63,460 bases of DNA, from positions 1 to 63,460 of the forward strand of contig CAZYQW010000002.1 in the NCBI GenBank assembly GCA_964649825.1, read 5' to 3'. Both the position numbers and the translations under genes were made by a program. Under the pieces are notes generated by a model. The model searched no databases, had not been told where the DNA came from, and was given only the letters and a program-made list of their open reading frames with translations. Positions 26,927 through 34,951 of the stretch are shown piece by piece. The stretch's first letter is position 1, and each line of letters opens with the position of its first letter. This DNA is from CAZYQW01 sp964649825. GTDB taxonomy: Bacteria > Planctomycetota > B15-G4 > JADJEK01.

Positions 26927-28336
26927 ATGCTCTCCCGCCTCCGCCCCCTCCCGGCCCTTGTGGTCCTCGTCGCGTCCTTCGTCCTCGACCCATCCGCGAG
27001 CGCCGGTCCCCCGAACGGCTACGAGCTCGATGACGTGACGAGCGGCTCCGGCTCGAACGGCACCGGCTCGTTCGAGCTGATCGGCGGCCACGTCGTCCGC
27101 GTGCGGGCCCACGGGACGCCCGGCCGTGTCGTGTGGCTCCTGCTCTCGCCCAACCCCGCGCCGATTCCAGCCCCCGTGATCGGTGGCACGCCGCTTGGCG
27201 TCGACCCCGGGACGACGTCGATCCTCGTGCTCGGCACGCTTCCCGCTTCGGGAGGGATCGCCGTCACCGCGACGGTGCCGAACGACGTTCCGTTCGGTGC
27301 CGCCGTTCATACGCAGGTCGCGTACGTCGGAGGAGCCCTCGACCCCCGCTTGAGCGCGCCGATCGTCGTCTCCGTCGGCTGCGGCGATGAAGGACCGACG
27401 TTCGTGCAGTCCTGGACGGACGGCAGCTCGAGCACGTCGTTCGAGGCGCGCAAGGGGATCGTGGCCACGGTCAATGATCCCGCGCCGAAGCTCATTGGCC
27501 CGGGATATCGGTTCTCGGCGGCGAAGCGGAGCATGATCCTGTTCGCGTCGACGGCGACTCCCACCCAGTTCACGCACGCGTACGCGTGGTCGGGCGGCGA
27601 CGAGCTGTGCGTGTTCCGCGACCAGCTCGCGGTCGACGGCTCCACGCCGGGGATCGACCGCGTCTTCTTCGTCGCCTCCGGCACGCCGCGCCGGCCGAAC
27701 TTCATCGATTGGGACGGAGCACAGTTCGCGAACGAGACCACGCTCGCCGCCGCGCCTTCGTCGCTGGTGCGGATCACGGCCACGACCGAGGGCGACCTGA
27801 TCGCGGTCGACGCGCTCGGCTCCGTGGTCGAGTGGGACAAGCAGTCGGGTTACGCCCTCACCGTGCTCTTCCAGCTCCAGAACGCCCCGAGCTCGGTCGA
27901 TTGGGGCGCGTTCATCACGACCACGCTCGGTCGAATCGCGGTCGACCCCGCGACCGGCTGGATCCTCCTGCCGGTCAACAACCCGAACGTGTCGAACTCG
28001 GGACAGATCTACGCCTTCGATCGCGGCGGCGTACGCCAGCTCGTCGACCTCGACGTGATGGGCGTCAACGACCCGTTGCTCTCCGGCGTTCCGCTCGGCG
28101 TCACCGTCGATCGCCGGAACACCGGCTGCCGGGTCTACGTGCACGGCGGCGGAACGAACGCCACGTTCTACGTCGCCCGCTACACGGCGCGGTTCGCCTC
28201 GAAGCGCGTGCGCACGTCGGTCCTGCAGGACCGCTTTGGCGGCGCCTCGGGCGTGATTCTCGGCGACGACTTCTGGACGAACACGAACGATCACACGTGG
28301 GGCCTCGTCCGACGCACGTTGCCGATCGATTGGTAG
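26927..28336 (+). CDS. Secreted protein, unknown, with Planctomycetota-type beta module
   Basis: Exported protein of 469 residues. The signal peptide ends near PSASAG. Residues ~28-150 (LIGGHVVRVRAHGTPG, VWLLLSPNPAPI, SILVLGTLPASGGIAVTATV, QVAYVGG) resemble the C-terminal module of other exported proteins here, but in an N-terminal position. The rest looks like a beta-propeller (GDLIAVDALGSVVEWD, GRIAVDPATGWILLPV). No enzyme motif is seen. The ATG at 26927 has no good ribosome site. It is probably a surface or periplasmic binding protein. Confidence 0.75.
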   Translation: MLSRLRPLPALVVLVASFVLDPSASAGPPNGYELDDVTSGSGSNGTGSFELIGGHVVRVRAHGTPGRVVWLLLSPNPAPIPAPVIGGTPLGVDPGTTSILVLGTLPASGGIAVTATVPNDVPFGAAVHTQVAYVGGALDPRLSAPIVVSVGCGDEGPTFVQSWTDGSSSTSFEARKGIVATVNDPAPKLIGPGYRFSAAKRSMILFASTATPTQFTHAYAWSGGDELCVFRDQLAVDGSTPGIDRVFFVASGTPRRPNFIDWDGAQFANETTLAAAPSSLVRITATTEGDLIAVDALGSVVEWDKQSGYALTVLFQLQNAPSSVDWGAFITTTLGRIAVDPATGWILLPVNNPNVSNSGQIYAFDRGGVRQLVDLDVMGVNDPLLSGVPLGVTVDRRNTGCRVYVHGGGTNATFYVARYTARFASKRVRTSVLQDRFGGASGVILGDDFWTNTNDHTWGLVRRTLPIDW

Positions 28337-28511
28337 ACGAGCCGCGCGTCCGGGTCATTCCGGCGGACCATCTGGATGATTCGTCGCGACGGATCGCGCG
28401 CACACGAAGGAACGCTCCGGCGACCTCGGTGGAAGGAGAACGGGAACGGGCAGCACGGCGCGCCGACCGTGCGGCCGGACGAGGCCGACGTCACGGGCCG
28501 GGTGACGATCG

Positions 28512-29555
28512 ATGGTCCAGTGGTGGCGGCGAATCGGTACCGTGGCGGCGATGGCGACGCCGGCCCAAGACGACCGCTTCCAACGCGCCCGCCGCTGGCT
28601 CGACCGCCAGCCGGCGCGCCCGGCGTCGTGGATCGCGGGGGCGATCGGCATGGTCGCGATGGTCGCGATCGCGAGCGGGTTCGAGCCGGTCGGGGCGCTC
28701 GCCGGCGGCGTGGTGCTGCTCGCGGCGGCGGTCGCGCTGGGGTACGTGGGGCGACCGGTGTACGTCGTCGTCCATGAGGAAGTCGACATCCTGATGTCCC
28801 AGGTCGTCGATCTCGTGAGGATCGAGGGGGGCACGCTCCGGATGGGGAGCCCCGAGTCCGACCCCCAGGCGTCCGCGGGTGAACGCCCGCCGCACGAGGT
28901 GGCCGTCCCGACGTTCTGCATGAGCCGAACGCCGGTGACGCGCGAGCAATACCGATCGGTGATGACAGAGCGCGCGGCACGGAGCGGGACGCCGGACGGA
29001 GACGATGATCGTCTTCCCCAGAGCCACGTGAGCTGGTTCGATGCGGTTGTCTTCTGCAACGCGCTCTCCAGCCTCGAGAGCCGGGCGCCGTTCTACGCCA
29101 TCGACGGCAGGACGGTCCGCCCGAACCCGGATGCGGACGGCTATCGACTGCCGAGCGAGGCCGAGTGGGAGTACGCGGCGCGGGCAGGGACGACGACGCG
29201 GTACTTCTTCGGCGACGACGACGCGAAGCTCGAACGCCACGCGTGGTTCGCCCAGAACTCGGGCCATCGAGTCCAGCCCGTCGCCGAGAAGGAGCCGAAC
29301 CCGTGGGGCCTTCACGACATGGTCGGCAACGTCTGGGAGTGGTGCGAGGACACCTGGCATGAGTCGTACGAAGGCGCGCCGTCGGACGGCAGCGCCTGGG
29401 TGGACGCATCGAGCTCGGCGAGGGTGCTCCGCGGCGGCTCCGCTTGGAACCCGTCCAGGAGCCTGCGCTGCGCTTACCGGGTCGGGGACGTGCCCGAGGT
29501 CTCGCGCGAGAACGACGGCTTCCGCGTGGTTCGGTCCCCCCGCCGCCAGCCTTGA
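28512..29555 (+). CDS. Membrane FGE-sulfatase-fold protein with DGR-type variable C-terminus
   Basis: Protein of 347 residues. Two hydrophobic segments (~39-56 and ~60-80) tether an FGE-sulfatase/SUMF1-fold domain (~98-347) with LVRIEGGTLRMGSPESD, RLPSEAEWEYAARAGT, NPWGLHDMVGNVWEWCED and RVLRGGSAWNPSR. The first of the two active-site cysteines of true formylglycine enzymes is absent in the RGGSAW segment, so it is probably a binding rather than a catalytic domain. FGE-fold domains are established targets of diversity-generating retroelements. Its last 44 codons match those of the gene at 30516 except at the adenine-biased positions described under the variable region. It converges on the retroelement remnant. 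ATG 28551 is an alternative start. Confidence 0.85.
   Translation: MVQWWRRIGTVAAMATPAQDDRFQRARRWLDRQPARPASWIAGAIGMVAMVAIASGFEPVGALAGGVVLLAAAVALGYVGRPVYVVVHEEVDILMSQVVDLVRIEGGTLRMGSPESDPQASAGERPPHEVAVPTFCMSRTPVTREQYRSVMTERAARSGTPDGDDDRLPQSHVSWFDAVVFCNALSSLESRAPFYAIDGRTVRPNPDADGYRLPSEAEWEYAARAGTTTRYFFGDDDAKLERHAWFAQNSGHRVQPVAEKEPNPWGLHDMVGNVWEWCEDTWHESYEGAPSDGSAWVDASSSARVLRGGSAWNPSRSLRCAYRVGDVPEVSRENDGFRVVRSPRRQP
29420..29550 (+). repeat. Variable region 1 (DGR-type VR) at the 3-prime end of the FGE gene
   Basis: Compared with the copy at 30511-30640 (opposite strand), the 69-base core 29448-29516 differs at 13 bases in 10 of 23 codons. All differences are at codon positions 1 or 2, none at position 3, all change the amino acid, and 12 of 13 have an adenine in one copy. 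The flanks are almost identical. This is the pattern left when adenines of a template repeat are randomised during mutagenic retrohoming. The template repeat itself is not in the window. Confidence 0.75.
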
Positions 29556-29596
29556 CCCATCAACCCATTGTCCCCTTCCTCTTCCTCTTCTCCTTT

Positions 29597-29611
29597 CCGC
29601 GCGAAGCGCGG
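29597..29611 (+). other. GAA-loop hairpin 3-prime of variable region 1
   Basis: CCGCGC-GAA-GCGCGG forms a six-bp stem with a three-base loop 41 bp after the FGE stop. An identical hairpin follows the other variable region at 30463-30477. DGR target sites are known to carry a GC-rich hairpin or cruciform downstream of the homing site, usually closer than here, so a role in homing is inferred. Confidence 0.5.
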
Positions 29612-29686
29612 CGACGTGGATTGTCAATCTCCTGACACAGTGTGATCCGCCCTGTCACTTGGATGACACCGGAATCAACGTCACCC

Positions 29687-30410
29687 TCAGAACGTCAACA
29701 GCCCTCGATACGCGGCCAACGTGCGCTCGAGCGCGGCCGGTCCCTTCTCGGCCGCGACGCGCAGCCGGCGCCGCAATCGCCCCGGATCTTCGCGCTCGGC
29801 GCCAGGCCAGACCGCGACACGCGGTAGCCAAGGAAGACGGCGGGGTCCGCCGTCGAGAGCACGCGCTGCTTCTTCGGATTCAGCCGCAGCCGTCGCTCCG
29901 ACCAGAGCCACTCCTCGATCCGCGCGCGAGCCTGCTCCAGTTCGGCGAGCACGAGCTCGCAGACCGCGTCGCTCGCCGCGTCGCGCTTCGCGGTACGTAT
30001 CGGCCTTCTCGAGCTGATCGAAGCGATGGCACCCGCACGCGAGGTGCGCGAGCACGTGACGCAGCGCACGCGTCGCGGAGTGGTCTTCGCCGAACGACGT
30101 TGGGGCGTGGCGGTGGAGCGGCAGCGCGACCTGGAACGCCTTCAGGTCGCGCACCGAGTTGCGGCGGGGCCGAAGCTCGCTCGAAGGCGGCGCGAGATCG
30201 AGCGCCTTCTCGACCGCGACCCGGAGCCCCCGCTGCTTGCGCTCGCTCGCCTTCTCCTGCGCGCTGGAGCGCGGCAGATCCGCGTCATCGACGAACCAGC
30301 GGTCAGCGATCTTGCTCGCCGGGAGTCGGCCCGTTTGGATCAGGTAGCGCACTTGGTGCAGCGACTGTCCCAGCCGGACCGCCGCTTGCTCGAGTGACAG
30401 GTCATGACAA
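29687..30410 (-). pseudogene. Remnant DGR cassette: HTH, Avd-like region and reverse-transcriptase C-terminus
   Basis: Reading the minus strand in two frames gives one composite. First, an excisionase/MerR-like helix-turn-helix (LSLEQAAVRLGQSLHQVRYL then GRLPASKIADRWFVDDADLP). Second, a helical part with VRDLKAFQVALPLHRH and LEKADTYREA that may be an Avd-like four-helix bundle. After a frameshift near 30000, DAASDAVCELVLAELEQARA leads into a reverse-transcriptase end, ERRLRLNPKKQRVLS and AVFLGYRVSRSGLAPS. A second shift near 29800 returns to the first frame for AAEKGPAALERTLAAYRGLL and the stop at 29687. The catalytic YxDD core is absent, so most of the polymerase has been deleted. It lies on the same strand as, and just after, the 30516 gene, the usual DGR order. 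HTH and RT-end assignments are good; Avd is tentative. Confidence 0.7.
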
Positions 30411-30462
30411 ACGAGCGTCCTTTGCTCGAGAGTGTGTCCGAGAAGTGACTATTGCAAGATCG

Positions 30463-30477
30463 CCGCGCTTCGCGCGG
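30463..30477 (-). other. GAA-loop hairpin 3-prime of variable region 2
   Basis: On the minus strand the sequence is again CCGCGC-GAA-GCGCGG, located 39 bp past the stop of the 30516 gene, mirroring the hairpin at 29597-29611. The intervening 3-prime flanks of the two genes are alignable but diverged, whereas the hairpin is identical. Confidence 0.5.
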
Positions 30478-30510
30478 GATGTGGAAGAGAGGGACAGGGA
30501 TCGATGGGTC

Positions 30511-30640
30511 AAGAGTCAAGGCTGGCGGCGGGCGGACCGAACCACGCGGAAGCCGTTGAACACGCGCGAGACCTCGGGCTCGTTCCTGTCCCGGAAAGCG
30601 CAGCGCAGGAACCTGGACGGGACCCAAGCAGAGCCGCCGC
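30511..30640 (-). repeat. Variable region 2 (DGR-type VR)
   Basis: Inverted partner of variable region 1. The core from 30623 down to 30555 encodes VPSRFLRCAF, RDRNEPEVSR and VFN in place of NPSRSLRCAY, RVGDVPEVSR and END. Synonymous third-base changes are absent in this core but common in the 120 bases just upstream (for example the ccg/ccc and tcg/tcc pairs), which argues against ordinary divergence of paralogues. Confidence 0.75.
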
Positions 30641-33600
30641 GGAGCACCCTCGCCGAGGTCGACGCGTCGACCCAGGCGCTGCCGTCGGAGGGCGCGCCTT
30701 TGTACGACTCATGCCACGTGTCCTCGCACCACTCCCAGACGTTGCCGAGCATGTCGTGAAGTCCCCAGGGGTTCGGGTCCTTCTTGTCGACGAGATGAGC
30801 CTGCGAGTCACCGTTCTCGCCGAACCACGCGTAGCGACCGAGATCTGCGTCGTCGTCGCCGAAGAAATACCGCGTCGTCGTCCCCGCCCGCGCCGCGAAC
30901 TCCCACTCGGCCTCGGTCGGGAGCCGATACCCATCCGCCCCGGCGTTCGTCGTCACCGCGCGTCCGTCGATCGTGTAGGCAAGCGCGAGCCCTTCGACAT
31001 TCGACAGCGCGTTGCAGAATCTCACCGCTTCGAGCCAAGTCACGAAGTTCGCGGGCAGGCTCTCGTCGCTTCCGTCGTCGGCCCACGCGCTCGGGACGTC
31101 GCTCCCCAGGATCGAACGATAGAGTTCGCGCGTCGCTTCGGTTCGACCGATCCAAAACGGCGCGACCGTGACTCGATGCTGAGGCCCATCATCGTCGTAT
31201 CGCCCCTCTTCCGACTCCGGACCCCCCAGGAGGAACGATCCCCCGGAGATCGGGACCATGTCGAGGAACGACCCGCGCAAGCGGGGCGTTCCTCGGATAT
31301 CGAACACGGCGGGAAGGTGCATCGCGTCGAGGGTTCGTACGCCCGCGAACCGCAGGTGCGCGTCGACGAACTCGGTCACAGCGCCGTCGATCGCGAGGAC
31401 GACGGAGTGGCCGACTCCCCGGAGCTGGACGTCATCGATCTTGCGCTGCGGCACCGCGAAGAACAGCACCTGCTCGCCGGCGCGGCCGGCTGCGACGTCG
31501 CCGATCAACGCGTCGTAGCCCCGTTGATCCGGGTTCCTGGTCAAGAGCACGCGATCCGCGCCCCCTCCATCGAGCAGGTGCAGCGCCAGTCGGCGGGCGT
31601 CCACGCTCGTCGGGTCGCCGGCAATGACGGCGAACGTACGCTTCGGCCAGTTCGCGGGCCGATGAGCGGGCTCGACGGCGCGACGTCCGCGGTTCCAGAT
31701 CTCGCTTGCGGCGCCGAGCCGCTCGACCGTCGCCCGCGTCTCATGCCGCCACTCGACGTCGACGACGTCCCCGAGCCCGGCGCGGTTCGTCCACGTCTCC
31801 AGGTGCGCCGGCATGCCCGCGACCGGGAATCCGTCCTCGAACGTCTGGATCGCGGCGGGGACCGGGGGTTCCGTGCGGAACGTCGGCTCGTTCCCCTCCA
31901 CGCGCAGCATCCACGATCCCGCGACGATCGCGCCAACCCCGATCCCGAGCGCCAGGCCGATCGCCGCGGCCGCGGTCCCCGACGCCTTGCGATCGAGCGC
32001 CGACAGGTGTCCCCGGCCGAACCCGAGGCGGGTCAGGATCCACGCCGCCTCCGGCGTCAGCCGCTCGCGCGTCCATGGCAGGAAGACCGTGCTCGGGAAC
32101 TTCTTCATCTTCCGCATGTCGGCCGGCCGCGGGGCGACCGAGCGCAGCCGCGCCTCGATCTCGGCGCGGAGCGGGCTCTCGGCGAGACGGTGCAGGCTCG
32201 TCGCGGCCGCGTTCGGACGTCGCCATAGCCGGAGCAGCGCGGTCTCGACCTGGAAGCCGAGCTCCGCCTCGGTGCCGTCCCACGGCTCGATCGGCGTCTG
32301 CTCTTCGTGACGCCGCGCCGACTCGGCCTCATATCGCTCGCTCCAGTAGCCCGTGGCGCGCGCGACCAGACCGTCCGCGTCGGCCGCGTCGAAGCGCTCG
32401 AACGTCGCGAGCCGGTTCAAGAGTCGTACGCGTTCGTTCGCCTCGAACGCGTAGCCGGTCCCGCGCGGCGCGGCGTGCAGGACGAGGTCGCGGATGCTCC
32501 ACGACGACAGCGGCAGGTCGAGCGCGTGGCGGATCGCGTGCGCGGTCTCGACGTCGAAGACGTCGGGGCCCAGCGCGAGCGCGGCCGCCCACTGCTCGAG
32601 CGCGCCGACGAGCGGCGCCGGACGTCGGGGGCGGCCCGTCGCGCGCTCGTTCGCGCCGAGGAACGACGCGATCCGGTCGGGGCGCAAGCTCGCGATGCCG
32701 TGACCGCGCAGGAGCTCGGTCAGGCCGAACCGCCCGTGCCCGAAGTCGGCGAACGCGAGCCGTGGCCAACCGGCCAGGCTGGAGAGCATGGCACGCGCGT
32801 CGCGGCTCTGCTCCGCCGATGCCACGGATGCGGCGAGGCCGGCCCCGTCGGTCAGCACCGCGACGATCGACGTCTGCCGGTGCCCCTCGAGCACGACCGG
32901 ACGGAAGCGCTCGCCGTTCTCCCACGCGACGTGCTCGGGCGAGCCGTGGAAGAACCCGCGCCGCGCGGTGAGCCCCGCCTTCCTCAGGCTCGTCGCGATC
33001 TCCTCTGCCAGCTCCTCGATCGCGGGGTCCTCGGTCCGCTCGTCCTGCCAGAGCCAGACCTCGCGCGGGTACGTGGCGCGCTGGCGCACGATCGTCGGGA
33101 CGCCGGCCGCCCGCGCGGTCCGGTCGACCGTGCGCGGCAGGTCGACGCGGTCCGTCGGGTCCTCCGAGACGAACCGTCCGACGCCCCAGACGAGCGTGCG
33201 CTGCTGCGCGCGGTCCAGCAGCTCGTTTCCCGCGATCGGGATCGTCGTGAGCGGCTGCCAACTCGGCCCCTCCACCGGCTCGATCGTCGGCTCGTGGCGC
33301 TCGTCGCGGCGGGCGCAGAGCCCGACGAGCCAGGCCGCGAACAGCGCCGCGAGGCCGAGCGCGACGAAGAGCGCGGCCTCGACCCACGGGCGTGGGGCGG
33401 GGACGATGGTGAAGCGCGTCGCGACCCACGTGACGTACTGGGGGATCGGATCTGAGGGCGGCTCTCCGGGCGCGGGGTCGGGCGGACCGGCGACGTCGGT
33501 CGCGGGGTCGGGCGGACGGGCGACGTCGGCCGCGGGGTCCGGCGGACCGACGATGTCGGTCGCGGGGTCTGGCGGACCGACAACGTCGGTCGCGGTCGAC

Positions 33601-34031
33601 GGCGAGCGATCGATCCGCGGAGGCACGGGCTGCGACGGATCGGGCCGCAGGAGTAGGACGACGGCGAGCCCGGCCGCCACGAGGGACGCCGCCGCGATCC
33701 CGACCCACGCGCGGCGGATCACCGGCGTCTCGGGCTTCTCGGGCGGCGGCGGTCGCGGCGGGAGCGCATCGAAGCCGGTCCAGACCGTCCTCCGGTCGAT
33801 CGTCCGCTCGGCATCCGCGACCCACGTCTCGAACGCGCGCTCGACGACCTCGCGCTGCGTCGTCGACTTGGCGAGGGTGCAGCGGAGCAGCTCGAGCAGG
33901 CCGCCGTCGTCCAGCGCGGGCGCGCGCGCGAAGGCGTGGCGGAGCCGCGAGCGCTCGAGCGCACCGACCACGACGCCCTCGGTGCGGACCGCGACGAGGA
34001 ACGACTCGAGCCCGCCGACCGCGCTTCTCAC
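30516..34031 (-). CDS. Large membrane protein: CoxE/vWA-partner-like N-terminus, tandem repeats, C-terminal FGE-fold sensor
   Basis: Protein of 1171 residues whose GTG start overlaps the MoxR stop (GTGA). Residues ~1-85 (LESFLVAVRTEGVVVGALE, LLRCTLAKSTTQREVVERAF) resemble the helical N-terminus of CoxE-type vWA proteins that pair with MoxR ATPases. A transmembrane helix (~107-128), four 10-residue proline repeats (149-188) and a second helix (~217-240) follow. The middle ~700 residues contain a degenerate vWA-like region (PREVWLWQDERTED, SIVAVLTDGAGLAASV) and a third helix (AAIGLALGIGVGAIVAGSWM). Residues ~925-1171 are an FGE-sulfatase-fold domain (VPISGGSFLLGGPESEE, RLPTEAEWEFAARAGT, GNVWEWCEDTWH) ending in the variable region. 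The catalytic cysteine pair is incomplete. I infer a diversified sensor feeding an ATPase/TIR module. Confidence 0.82.
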   Translation of the reverse strand: MRSAVGGLESFLVAVRTEGVVVGALERSRLRHAFARAPALDDGGLLELLRCTLAKSTTQREVVERAFETWVADAERTIDRRTVWTGFDALPPRPPPPEKPETPVIRRAWVGIAAASLVAAGLAVVLLLRPDPSQPVPPRIDRSPSTATDVVGPPDPATDIVGPPDPAADVARPPDPATDVAGPPDPAPGEPPSDPIPQYVTWVATRFTIVPAPRPWVEAALFVALGLAALFAAWLVGLCARRDERHEPTIEPVEGPSWQPLTTIPIAGNELLDRAQQRTLVWGVGRFVSEDPTDRVDLPRTVDRTARAAGVPTIVRQRATYPREVWLWQDERTEDPAIEELAEEIATSLRKAGLTARRGFFHGSPEHVAWENGERFRPVVLEGHRQTSIVAVLTDGAGLAASVASAEQSRDARAMLSSLAGWPRLAFADFGHGRFGLTELLRGHGIASLRPDRIASFLGANERATGRPRRPAPLVGALEQWAAALALGPDVFDVETAHAIRHALDLPLSSWSIRDLVLHAAPRGTGYAFEANERVRLLNRLATFERFDAADADGLVARATGYWSERYEAESARRHEEQTPIEPWDGTEAELGFQVETALLRLWRRPNAAATSLHRLAESPLRAEIEARLRSVAPRPADMRKMKKFPSTVFLPWTRERLTPEAAWILTRLGFGRGHLSALDRKASGTAAAAIGLALGIGVGAIVAGSWMLRVEGNEPTFRTEPPVPAAIQTFEDGFPVAGMPAHLETWTNRAGLGDVVDVEWRHETRATVERLGAASEIWNRGRRAVEPAHRPANWPKRTFAVIAGDPTSVDARRLALHLLDGGGADRVLLTRNPDQRGYDALIGDVAAGRAGEQVLFFAVPQRKIDDVQLRGVGHSVVLAIDGAVTEFVDAHLRFAGVRTLDAMHLPAVFDIRGTPRLRGSFLDMVPISGGSFLLGGPESEEGRYDDDGPQHRVTVAPFWIGRTEATRELYRSILGSDVPSAWADDGSDESLPANFVTWLEAVRFCNALSNVEGLALAYTIDGRAVTTNAGADGYRLPTEAEWEFAARAGTTTRYFFGDDDADLGRYAWFGENGDSQAHLVDKKDPNPWGLHDMLGNVWEWCEDTWHESYKGAPSDGSAWVDASTSARVLRGGSAWVPSRFLRCAFRDRNEPEVSRVFNGFRVVRSARRQP
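33468..33587 (-). repeat. Four in-frame 30-bp repeats (PPDPATDV linker)
   Basis: Residues 149-188 of the large membrane protein are four 10-residue units of the form DVVGPPDPAT, DIVGPPDPAA, DVARPPDPAT and DVAGPPDPAP. At DNA level they are near-identical 30-bp units and therefore likely to vary in copy number. They form a stiff Pro-rich spacer between two transmembrane helices. Confidence 0.85.
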
Positions 34032-34951
34032 AAGAGCTTCCGGTCCTCGCTGCTCTTCACCAGCGCCGCGATCGCGGGCAGCTCCGCGAGCGGGCCGCGC
34101 AGTCGTTCGACGTTCACGTCCTGCGCGCTCAGGATCGTCAGCCAGACGAGCAGCTCGGCCGTCGACGGCTTCTTCGAGAGCCGTGGCAGGTCGCGGACCT
34201 CGAAGAACCGCTCGACCGCCGCCTCGACCGCCGCGGCCGAGAGCCGCGGGAAGTCGCCGGCCCGCGCCCTCACCACGCGGTCGACGAGATCCTCGTCGAG
34301 CCGCAGGTGGTGGAAGATGCACCGCCGCAGGAACGCGTCGGGCAGCTCCCGCTCCTCGTTCGACGTGATGACGACGACCGGCGGCTTCCCCTTCGGCGCG
34401 ATCACCTCGCCGTCGGCGAACGGATGCGGGAACGCGTGCTTGTCGAGCTCCTGCAGCAGGTCGTTCGGGAAGTCGCGCGGCGCCTTGTCGATCTCGTCGA
34501 TCAGGAGGACCGCGCCGTTCGCGTCCGCGTACGCGTTCCAGAGAGCGCGCGGCTGGACGAACTGCCCGCGCTCGTGCCGCATGTCCTCTTCCGGGTGGTG
34601 CGCCGACCGCAGGTACGCCACGGCGTCGAAGTCGTACTTCAGGTCCTGCGCGGTCGAGGTCGACTTCACCTGGAAGTCGTAGACGCGCACGCCGAAGTAC
34701 CAGCCGACGTAGTAGGCGACCTGCGTCTTCCCCGTCCCCGGCTCGCCGGTGAGCAGGAGCGGCGCCCCGACCGCCAGCGCCATGTTGATCGCGACCTCGA
34801 GGTCGGCCTCGAGCTGGAACCGCTTCGCCGACACGGTGAAGTCGCGCAGCGTCTCCGGAATGTCGCGCGCGTGGAGCGCGGCGCGCGCCTTCGACGCGTC
34901 GTGACGATCGGGGTCGGGGATCGGGCGGATGAGGCGGAAGGTGTCGCTCAA
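34028..34951 (-). CDS. MoxR-family AAA+ ATPase
   Basis: ATPase of 307 residues. Walker A GEPGTGKT at 69-76, Walker B VLLIDEID at 148-155 and the sensor-1/arginine region TSNEERELPDAFLRRC at 196-211 are intact; the sequence between, FQVKSTSTAQDLKYDFD, is typical of the MoxR/RavA branch. The TTG start at 34951 overlaps the TIR gene stop (TTGA), with AGGAG about ten bases upstream; the longer frame upstream is non-homologous. MoxR ATPases act as chaperone-like remodellers with vWA partners. Here the partner is probably the downstream CoxE-like/FGE membrane protein, and the operon places a TIR effector under the same control. Confidence 0.9.
   Translation of the reverse strand: MSDTFRLIRPIPDPDRHDASKARAALHARDIPETLRDFTVSAKRFQLEADLEVAINMALAVGAPLLLTGEPGTGKTQVAYYVGWYFGVRVYDFQVKSTSTAQDLKYDFDAVAYLRSAHHPEEDMRHERGQFVQPRALWNAYADANGAVLLIDEIDKAPRDFPNDLLQELDKHAFPHPFADGEVIAPKGKPPVVVITSNEERELPDAFLRRCIFHHLRLDEDLVDRVVRARAGDFPRLSAAAVEAAVERFFEVRDLPRLSKKPSTAELLVWLTILSAQDVNVERLRGPLAELPAIAALVKSSEDRKLL

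Noticed and set aside
28512..29555. True formylglycine-generating enzyme
   Set aside because: The catalytic cysteine pair expected after RGGS is incomplete and no sulfatase gene is nearby; binding-type FGE fold preferred.
29556..30515. Local template repeat for the variable regions
   Set aside because: I searched the sequence between the two FGE genes on both strands by eye for the conserved flank of the variable regions and found none; the template must be elsewhere or lost.
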